The translations under genes were made by a program, and so were the position numbers. DNA of 64,000 bases. It comes from Acidobacteriota bacterium. Lineage in GTDB: Bacteria; Acidobacteriota; JAAYUB01. The stretch covers positions 1 through 64,000 of the forward strand of contig JAKQOW010000027.1 of assembly GCA_029565065.1 (NCBI GenBank), given 5' to 3'. This document shows positions 23,833 to 30,993 of this stretch, piece by piece (the first letter of the stretch is position 1; each line of letters opens with the position of its first letter). A model generated the notes under the pieces. It was not told the origin of the DNA. It saw nothing but the letters and a program-made list of their open reading frames with translations, and did no database searches.

Positions 23833-24948
23833 CTAAATCGACATCGGCATGACAATGTACTTGTAGGTGTAATCGAGGTCGCCCGCCGGACGGAACATCC
23901 CGGCGATATTTTCGTCAGTGAATTCAAATCCGACCTGTGGTGTCTCCACCACATTCAGAAACTCCAAAAGATACTGGGAGTTGAAGCCCAACTCCACCGG
24001 ATCCCCCTGGTATTCCACCTCGAGCACCTCTTCGGCTTCACCCTTGTTAACATCCTCGGAGCGCAGCAGGATCCGTCCATCCTCCATTCGGAAAATGATC
24101 CGCTTCGATACTTCATCGGCGAGCACATTGAGACGGTTGATGACCGCCCGCAATTCGTTTGTTTTCAGGACAAACCGGTGATGCAGACTGCGCGGGATGA
24201 CCATTTCATAGTTCGGAAACTGTCCCGCCAGCAGCCGCGAGACCAGAAGCCTGTTCTCGATACGGAAGAAGAGGTTGTTCTCGTTGTGGGCGAACTGGAC
24301 CGTCAATTGCTCTTTCGACAACATCCGTGACAATTCCAAAACGGTCTTCTTTGGAATCAGAATCCGGATATCGGTTTCCAGGTTTTCCAGAACCTTCGGC
24401 GCTTCCACATAAGCCATCCGGTGGCCGTCGGTGGACACCATTTTCAGATAATTATTGTTCATGAGCAGCAGCAGCCCGTTCAGCGCAAACCGGGACTGTT
24501 CCTGGGTCGTCGAGAATATGGTCATCTGGACCATCCGCCGCAGGATATCACCCGGGATATCGAGAAACTCCCCCTGGAACATGGAAATGATGGGAAACGT
24601 GTCCACCGGCAAGCAGACCATGCGCGACTTGGAGCGTCCGTGACTGATGATAACCCGTTCCGAATCCTCGCTGAAAATCTCGATCTCGGCCGATTCCGGC
24701 ATAAACCGGATGATGTCGGTCAGCTCCCGGGCCGGCATCGCCAGCGCGCCTTCTTCCTCGACCGCCGCCGGACACGTGGACTTGATGCTGACCGTCAGGT
24801 CACTGCCAGCCAGCGTCAGACTCTGTGACTCCGCACGGGGTTCCACCAGGACATGAGCCAAGATAGGCATCTTGGAGCTTTTTTCCACAATGGGAGTGAT
24901 GTAGCTCAGCTCGGTCAGAATGTCCTGTCGCTTGACTTTGAATCTCAT
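23833..24948 (-). CDS. dnaN: DNA polymerase III beta sliding clamp
   Basis: 371 residues, the usual clamp length, with a start at ATG 24948 after AGGAG. Typical segments: MRFKVKRQDILTELSYI, EDSERVIISHGRSKSRM, FALNGLLLLMNNNYLKMVSTDGHRMA in the middle domain and the ending YKYIVMPMSI, whose MPM is the hallmark C-terminus of the hydrophobic cleft. It forms the ring that holds replicase on DNA. It lies downstream of dnaA on the same strand, the classical dnaA-dnaN order, with the probable origin between them. Confidence 0.97.
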   Translation of the reverse strand: MRFKVKRQDILTELSYITPIVEKSSKMPILAHVLVEPRAESQSLTLAGSDLTVSIKSTCPAAVEEEGALAMPARELTDIIRFMPESAEIEIFSEDSERVIISHGRSKSRMVCLPVDTFPIISMFQGEFLDIPGDILRRMVQMTIFSTTQEQSRFALNGLLLLMNNNYLKMVSTDGHRMAYVEAPKVLENLETDIRILIPKKTVLELSRMLSKEQLTVQFAHNENNLFFRIENRLLVSRLLAGQFPNYEMVIPRSLHHRFVLKTNELRAVINRLNVLADEVSKRIIFRMEDGRILLRSEDVNKGEAEEVLEVEYQGDPVELGFNSQYLLEFLNVVETPQVGFEFTDENIAGMFRPAGDLDYTYKYIVMPMSI

Positions 24949-25197
24949 CGGCTACTCCTGTCCTATTTCCTGATCAATCGTAAAATTTATAACGGTTGGA
25001 CCAGTAGTAGTAATAGTGCCTGTGGAAAGTGATGATAATCAACGGAATGATTGTAGCATGAACCAGTTGTTTTGTTGAAAAAAATGTTTGGAAACGATCG
25101 CCAAGCTGTGGATAACAGTGATTTGAGTGATACGGGATTGTTTTTCAGAGAAAAGTCACAGACTTTTCCACAGGATGATTGTGAAAATGTGGATAAT
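24949..25197. other. oriC: Probable chromosomal replication origin (oriC) in the dnaA-dnaN gap
   Basis: A 249-bp AT-rich gap. Two perfect DnaA boxes TGTGGATAA lie at 25107-25115 and 25188-25196; near-boxes are TTTTCCACA (25164-25172) and TGTGGAAAG (25021-25029). Immediately beside the last is TGCC, then TAGTAGTAATAG (25005-25016), which read 3' to 5' is four DnaA-trios (GAT AAT GAT GAT), and then an AT-rich stretch TAAAATTTATAA (24981-24992). This box, GC spacer, trio, AT-rich order is the basal unwinding element described for bacterial origins. The cluster at 25107-25196 is beside the dnaA stop. Confidence 0.8.
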
Positions 25198-26523
25198 TCA
25201 GTCAAGTAGAGCACGAAGCCGGTTCAAGGTTGCGCGAAGTTCTGGATCCTTCTCCTTTCGCTGATCGATCTTCTCGATGGCGTAAAGGACTGTCGTATGG
25301 TGTTTGCCACCAAATTCTTTGCCGATACGGGGAAGGGAATGATCCGTGTGCCGCTTGCAGAGATACATGGCGATCTGGCGGGGTTCGGTGATTGCGCGCG
25401 AATTGTTCTTGGAAATCAGGTCGGACACCTTGATTTTGAAAAACTCCGCCACCACCTTTTGGACCCGGTTGATGGTGACGATTCGCTGTTCCGGCGACTT
25501 GATGTTGGTCAGAATCCGCTTGGCCAGGGTGAGATCCAGTTTCTCGCCGGTCAGCGACGAGTAGGCGATGAGACGGATCAGCGAACCTTCCAACTCGCGG
25601 ATGTTCGATTTGATATTTGAGGCAATGTAATAAATCACGTCGTCGGGGATGGGGACGCCTTCGATCTCCGCCTTCTTGCGGAGAATCGCGATCTTGGTCT
25701 CCAGTTCAGGCGGCTGAATGTCGGCGATCAAGCCCCACTCAAACCTTGAGTGCAGTCGTTCTTCGATGTTGGGGATCTCTTTGGGCGGACAATCGCTGCT
25801 GATGACGATCTGCTTCTGGGAGTCGTACAGGGCGTTGAAGGTGTGAAAGAACTCCTCCTGCGTCCGGTCCTTGCCGGACAGGAACTGGATATCGTCCACC
25901 AGCAGGACGTCGATGTTCCGGTACCGCTCGCGGAACAACAGCATCTTGTCGTAACGGATACAGTTGATCAGTTCGTTCATGAACCGTTCGGAGGACATGT
26001 AGACCAACTTGGCTTGGGGTCGTTTCAGCAGGATGTAATGACCAATCGCGTGCATCAGGTGCGTCTTGCCCAACCCAACGCCGCCATAGATATACAGCGG
26101 GTTGTAAGCCGTGGACGGCTGCTCCGCCACCGCCATCGCGGCGGCATGGGCGAACTGGTTGCTGGAGCCGACAACAAACGAATCAAATCGATACTTGGGA
26201 TTCAACCGCACCTGGCCCAGCAGCGCCTGCGCCTGCTCGCCCGTGGCCAATGTTTTCTCCGGACGGAGATAGCCGTTGGTTGTCGTGTCATTGTCCACCA
26301 GGAAGCGGATGCGGTAGCCGTCCAGATCCAGGGACTGTTGAATGCTCTGGAGCAGGTCGGAAAAATTCTCCGTGATCCATTCCTTGTAGTACTTGTTCGG
26401 TACACGGACGACGATCTCGTCGGCGGTTACCCGGGCTGCCTCCGTGGATTCAAACCAGGTTTTGTAGCACTCGGACGATACTTCGCCCTTGACCTTCTGA
26501 AGAATCTGCTTCCACTGATTCAT
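25198..26523 (-). CDS. dnaA: Chromosomal replication initiator DnaA
   Basis: 441 residues from ATG 26523; an upstream GTG at 26565 would add 14 residues of unlikely sequence. Domain I begins MNQWKQILQKVKGEVSSE. The AAA+ domain has Walker A GGVGLGKTHLMHAIG, Walker B VLLVDDIQFL and the box VII arginine region NIRELEGSLIRL. Domain IV ends with RQIAMYLCKRHTDHSLPRIG and the signature GGKHHTTVLYAIEKI, which contacts the DnaA box. It binds the boxes between this gene and dnaN and probably represses itself. Confidence 0.98.
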   Translation of the reverse strand: MNQWKQILQKVKGEVSSECYKTWFESTEAARVTADEIVVRVPNKYYKEWITENFSDLLQSIQQSLDLDGYRIRFLVDNDTTTNGYLRPEKTLATGEQAQALLGQVRLNPKYRFDSFVVGSSNQFAHAAAMAVAEQPSTAYNPLYIYGGVGLGKTHLMHAIGHYILLKRPQAKLVYMSSERFMNELINCIRYDKMLLFRERYRNIDVLLVDDIQFLSGKDRTQEEFFHTFNALYDSQKQIVISSDCPPKEIPNIEERLHSRFEWGLIADIQPPELETKIAILRKKAEIEGVPIPDDVIYYIASNIKSNIRELEGSLIRLIAYSSLTGEKLDLTLAKRILTNIKSPEQRIVTINRVQKVVAEFFKIKVSDLISKNNSRAITEPRQIAMYLCKRHTDHSLPRIGKEFGGKHHTTVLYAIEKIDQRKEKDPELRATLNRLRALLD

Positions 26524-26666
26524 GCGGTGTCCCTTCAGACCGAAAAACCCCTCGTCCAACTCCACGTGACCGGCATGGAATGTTTGTTGTGGACGATGTG
26601 ATGAACAGCCGAGGTGCCCTATTTAAGCACAGTCACCGGCATCGATCAAATGAAAAAAAGAGCCTA

Positions 26667-27104
26667 CTATTTCTTCTGAACAACGGTCAGGACGTGACAC
26701 GGGGCTTTGTGAATCACGGCCTCCTCGATGGAAGTGAAGAACAGGCGGGCGAACACGCTCTTGGCTGAGTTGCCCAGGATGATCAAGTCGATGCCGTGTT
26801 TTTTAGTGAAGCGCACGATCTCCTCAACGGGATCTCCTGCGGACGTGTGGTAAGAAGCCGAAACCGAGGAGAGAAACTCCGCCGGAACGAATTCCAGAAT
26901 CCGCTCGCGCAATTCGTCGCTGGTGTGCCGGGGTGTGTGCTGGGAGCCGGCCACCAGGCTTGGCGCGCCGGCCAGCGGGTCGTCGACGTGCAGAAAGCAG
27001 ACCGTCGCCTTGAACAAGGAGGCGAACTGCACCGCGGTGCGGGCGACGTCGTCGATCAGGTCGTCAAATTCTACCGGCGCCAGGATCTTGTGAATTTGCA
27101 GCAT
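26667..27104 (-). CDS. Universal stress protein (UspA family)
   Basis: 145 residues from ATG 27104 (GGGGAGA upstream). Opening MLQIHKILAPVEFDD has the usual first beta strand and loop; the C-terminal half shows HGIDLIILGNSAKSVFARLF and APCHVLTVV. The ATP-binding G2xG9xG(S/T) motif is incomplete here (LGNSAKSVFARLFFTS), so nucleotide binding is uncertain. A perfect TATAAT on the minus strand lies at 27141-27136, with a poor -35. It is upstream of dnaA on the same strand. Confidence 0.85.
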   Translation of the reverse strand: MLQIHKILAPVEFDDLIDDVARTAVQFASLFKATVCFLHVDDPLAGAPSLVAGSQHTPRHTSDELRERILEFVPAEFLSSVSASYHTSAGDPVEEIVRFTKKHGIDLIILGNSAKSVFARLFFTSIEEAVIHKAPCHVLTVVQKK

Positions 27105-27245
27105 GGTGTTCTCCCCGACAAGTGGCTTGGACTGTATTATACCCGCAGGGTTCGCTGGAAAGAAAGAGGCCGTCCGGGCAATCTCCTCCGCTGCCCACAC
27201 GGAGCCCGCGGTGTGGTCGCCGGCGGGGCGGCGCTCGACGACGGC

Positions 27246-27968
27246 TCAGGATGAACAGGAGATATCAAGAGCGGACCATGAGGAATCGGCAACCGTTTTC
27301 CAGCCCCGGTTGGCGAGGGGACTTGCCGGACTCGGGTGCGGCAGGCAGCCCAGGCGGACGGAGAAACCGGTCAGCGCCGTCGCGGAGCGATGCGCCGCAA
27401 AACGGCCGATGCCGATCACCCATCGCGGCCGCAACCAGGCGACGGTGGCGCACAAGGCCTCGTCGCAGGCAGACAGCAACGGCGCCCGGTCGCTCACCGA
27501 CAGCTTGTCAGGTGTCAGGTTGGCCCCGGTGGCACCGAAGAACGCCAGGGGGCAATAATTGGCGACAAAACCTTGCCGGAAGAATGCTGCCGGAGTCGTC
27601 CAGCGCTCCTGGATCCATCCCCAGAGGCGGCGGCCGCTCACCTCGCTGCGCCGGCAGGCGAAACCGAGCACAGGCCGGCGGGGATGCTGCTGATCCGGCT
27701 GCCCCACAACAGTCTCGATGCCCAGCCAGTCGCGAACGGCAGACACTTCGCCGAACGGGATCCCGGTCTGAACCATGCCCCAGGGGCCCGGGTTCATACC
27801 CAGGAGGAGAAACTCCTTGCCGGCGAACCCGTACCGGTCGACGTAGGCGGCGTAAGCCGGACGGGCGTACTCCAGTGGATTGTACACACAGCTCACCGGC
27901 GGGGAGAAGCGCATACCATCAAGCTGGCGGTTCAGGCCATCGGCGATGGCCAGGAGCGGGTGAATCAT
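27246..27968 (-). CDS. SMUG1-type uracil-DNA glycosylase (UDG family 3)
   Basis: 240 residues. The family 3 signature GMNPGPWGMVQTGIPFGEV is almost identical to that of animal SMUG1, and the second motif HPSPASPLANRGW supplies the catalytic-pocket histidine and the DNA-intercalating segment. It removes uracil and oxidised pyrimidines such as hydroxymethyluracil from DNA. SMUG1-like enzymes occur only in scattered bacteria. It is divergent from ileS and shares its strand with the stress protein; no other repair gene is adjacent. Confidence 0.92.
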   Translation of the reverse strand: MIHPLLAIADGLNRQLDGMRFSPPVSCVYNPLEYARPAYAAYVDRYGFAGKEFLLLGMNPGPWGMVQTGIPFGEVSAVRDWLGIETVVGQPDQQHPRRPVLGFACRRSEVSGRRLWGWIQERWTTPAAFFRQGFVANYCPLAFFGATGANLTPDKLSVSDRAPLLSACDEALCATVAWLRPRWVIGIGRFAAHRSATALTGFSVRLGCLPHPSPASPLANRGWKTVADSSWSALDISCSS

Positions 27969-28001
27969 GCCGTCCAGTCTAGCATAGAACGGAAATCCTC
28001 A

Positions 28002-28030
28002 TTTACTTTCCGGGATCAAGTGCTTATAAT
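28002..28030 (+). promoter_or_regulatory. Promoter of ileS
   Basis: TTTACT (28002-28007), 17-bp spacer, perfect TATAAT (28025-28030); start codon at 28067. No T-box-like leader fits in the roughly 30-nt untranslated region. Confidence 0.7.
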
Positions 28031-28066
28031 GCCGCGCTTAACGAGAACCGTCAGGAGAGTCTCCCC

Positions 28067-30862
28067 GTGGACAAGCCGTTCAGTGTAAAGGATTCCGTCA
28101 ATCTGCCGCGGACAGATTTCAAAATGCAGGCCAACCTGGTGCAGAACGAGCCGAAGATGCTCCGGTTCTGGGAGTCCATCGGCCTGTATGAGAAAATCCT
28201 GCGGAAGAACGAAGGGCGTCCCGCTTACATTCTGCACGACGGCCCCCCGTACGCCAACGGCAACATCCACCTGGGCACCGCGCTGAACAAGGTCCTCAAG
28301 GATTTTGTCGTCAAGTACAAGTCCATGAAGGGATTCTTCAGCCCCTACATTCCCGGGTGGGATTGTCATGGCCTGCCCATCGAGAAACGGATGGAGACGG
28401 AGCTGGGATTCGGCAGCAAGCAGATGGACATTCTGGAGTTCCGGCAGCACTGCCGCCGCTACGCCGAGAAATACGTGGGCATCCAGCGGGAGCAGTTCAA
28501 GCGGCTGGGGGTGTTCGGCGACTGGGCCGACCCGTACTTGACGATGAGCTACTCGTATGAGTCGACCATCGCCCGCGTCTTCGGCGACTTCGTGCGCATG
28601 GGCAACGTCTACCGTGGCGCCAAACCGGTGTTCTGGTGCATCTCCTGCCAGACGGCCCTGGCCGAGGCCGAGGTGGAATACAGCGATCATGAGAGTCCGT
28701 CGGTCTACGTCAAGTTTCCCGCCAAGTCGGACTTTGGCCGGGCGATCCCGGAAGTTGTCGGCAAGCCGGTCAGCGTGGTGATCTGGACCACGACGCCGTG
28801 GACCTTGCCAGCGAACCTGGCCATCGCCCTGCACCCGGACTACGACTACGCGGCTGTGGAAGTTGATGGCGAGATCTTAATAGTAGCCGAAGGCCTGCTT
28901 GCCAGCTTTCTGCGGGACTGCGGCCTGGGCCAAGGCGCGGTGCTGGCCCGGGTCAAGGGCGCGGTCCTCGAGGGTCAGGTCTGCCGCCACCCGTTCATCG
29001 ACCGTGACTCCGTGCTGGTCCTGGCCGATTATGTCACCCTGGAACAGGGTACCGGCTGCGTCCATACCGCCCCGGGGCACGGGCAAGAGGATTACGTTAC
29101 GGGCCAGCGGTATGGCCTGCCGGTGCTGTGCCCGGTGGACAACGAGGGCCGGTTCACCGACGAGGTGCCCAATTGGAACGGGATGGTGGTTTTCGAAGCC
29201 AATGAACCCATCGTCGAGCACATGCGGCGGACCGGGTCGTTGATTCAGGCGGCGGCGATCAGCCACAGCTATCCCCATTGCTGGCGCTGCCACAAGCCCA
29301 TCGTCTTCCGTTCCACCAAGCAGTGGTTCATCGCGCTGGACCAGAGCAACCTGCGCGCCAGGGCGCTGGAGGAGATCAAGCGGACGAAGTGGTATCCGGA
29401 GTGGGGCGAGATCCGCATCACGAACATGGTGGCCAACCGACCCGACTGGTGCATCTCACGCCAGCGGAGCTGGGGCGTTCCCATCACCGTCTTTTATTGC
29501 CGCCAATGCGGCCAGGTGCTGATGGATGCCGCGGTGGTGGAGCACGTAGCCGGAATCTTCGAACGCGAAGGTGCCGACGCCTGGTATCGGCACAGCAGCG
29601 CCGAACTGCTGCCGCCGGGCACCGCCTGTCCCAATTGCCGGCACGCCGAATTCGACAAGGAATTTGACATTCTCGACGTCTGGTTCGACTCAGGAGTCAG
29701 CTATGAGGCGACCAGCCGGAACCGCCCGGAGCTGCCCTGGCCGTCCGATATGTACCTCGAAGGGGGCGACCAGTACCGTGGCTGGTTCCACTCGTCGCTG
29801 CTGGCGTCGCTGGGCTGCCGCAACACGGCCCCGTACCGGGAAGTGCTGACCCACGGATGGGTGCTGGACAAGGACGGGCTGGCGATGTCCAAGAGCCGGG
29901 GCAACGTGATCGAGCCCGAAGCGGTGATCAGCCAGTCGGGCGCCGAGATCCTCCGGCTCTGGGTGGGTTCGGTGGAATATCGTGAGGACGTGCGCATCAG
30001 CGACGAAATCCTGTCGCGGCTCCGCGAGGCTTACCGCAAGATCCGCAACACGCTCCGCTTCCTTCTGGGCAATCTGGCGGGCTTTGATCCCACCCGGGAC
30101 GCCTGCGACTACGCGTCGCTCCATGAAATCGACCGCTGGGCGCTGGCGCGGCTCCACCAGTTGCTCGAACGCTGCGGTCAGGCATACGACCGGTATGACT
30201 TCCACATCATCTACCACAGCGTATACCAGTTTTGCACTGTCGACCTGTCGGCGGTCTATTTCGACGTTCTGAAGGACCGGCTCTATACGTCCGCGGCCGC
30301 CTCTCCGGAACGGCGTTCGGCGCAGACCGCACTCTGGACGATCCTGCACCACCTCGTCCGCCTGCTGGCGCCGCTGATCCCCTTCACCACCGAAGAGGTG
30401 TGGCAACACCTGCGGCCCGTGACGGACTTGCCGGAGTCGGTGCACCTGGCAGATTTTCCGACTCCGCAGGCCGTGTGGCTGGATGCGGGATTGCTGGCCA
30501 AATGGGATCGGGTGCTGGCAATCCGAGAACTAGTCAGCAAGGCGCTGGAGACGGCGCGCCAGGAGAACCGGATCGGCAACTCGTTGGAGGCGCGCATCAC
30601 GGTCTTTGCCAGTCCCGGCGACTTTGCATTCCTCGAGAGCATGGCCGACGACCTGCGCTACATCTTCATCGTGTCCGCCGTGGTCCTGGCTGAAAAACCT
30701 GGCGTCGGTGACGGCCAGCCGGAAGTGGCGGTGGACAAGGCGGCCGGCGCCAAGTGCGAGCGGTGCTGGAATTACTCCGCACAGGTGGGCGCGTTCACCG
30801 ATTTTCCGACGGTGTGCGAACGGTGTGCCCCGGTAGTCCGCACGCTGGCCGGCAAGGTCTGA
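28067..30862 (+). CDS. ileS: Isoleucyl-tRNA synthetase
   Basis: 931 residues starting with GTG 28067, which has AGGAGAG upstream. Class I signatures: PPYANGNIHLGTALNK (HIGH box), LAMSKSRGNVIEP (KMSKS), the WGVPITVFYC and DVWFDSGVSYE stretches of the catalytic and editing modules, and a C-terminal zinc finger CERCWNYSAQVG...CERC. Length and zinc finger match the common bacterial IleRS1 type, which is mupirocin-sensitive in model species. It is monocistronic and convergent with the M16 homologue. Confidence 0.98.
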   Translation: MDKPFSVKDSVNLPRTDFKMQANLVQNEPKMLRFWESIGLYEKILRKNEGRPAYILHDGPPYANGNIHLGTALNKVLKDFVVKYKSMKGFFSPYIPGWDCHGLPIEKRMETELGFGSKQMDILEFRQHCRRYAEKYVGIQREQFKRLGVFGDWADPYLTMSYSYESTIARVFGDFVRMGNVYRGAKPVFWCISCQTALAEAEVEYSDHESPSVYVKFPAKSDFGRAIPEVVGKPVSVVIWTTTPWTLPANLAIALHPDYDYAAVEVDGEILIVAEGLLASFLRDCGLGQGAVLARVKGAVLEGQVCRHPFIDRDSVLVLADYVTLEQGTGCVHTAPGHGQEDYVTGQRYGLPVLCPVDNEGRFTDEVPNWNGMVVFEANEPIVEHMRRTGSLIQAAAISHSYPHCWRCHKPIVFRSTKQWFIALDQSNLRARALEEIKRTKWYPEWGEIRITNMVANRPDWCISRQRSWGVPITVFYCRQCGQVLMDAAVVEHVAGIFEREGADAWYRHSSAELLPPGTACPNCRHAEFDKEFDILDVWFDSGVSYEATSRNRPELPWPSDMYLEGGDQYRGWFHSSLLASLGCRNTAPYREVLTHGWVLDKDGLAMSKSRGNVIEPEAVISQSGAEILRLWVGSVEYREDVRISDEILSRLREAYRKIRNTLRFLLGNLAGFDPTRDACDYASLHEIDRWALARLHQLLERCGQAYDRYDFHIIYHSVYQFCTVDLSAVYFDVLKDRLYTSAAASPERRSAQTALWTILHHLVRLLAPLIPFTTEEVWQHLRPVTDLPESVHLADFPTPQAVWLDAGLLAKWDRVLAIRELVSKALETARQENRIGNSLEARITVFASPGDFAFLESMADDLRYIFIVSAVVLAEKPGVGDGQPEVAVDKAAGAKCERCWNYSAQVGAFTDFPTVCERCAPVVRTLAGKV

Positions 30863-30993
30863 GCAACACCCTGCGGTCTGCCGCGACAGCCGCGCAGATC
30901 GGCCGAAGGCTCGTCTCGCCCGGACGAAGCCGGCAAAACCATGGATGCAAACCTACTGTTGGGCGGCTATTGACGCCGGCGGCGGAGCGACGG

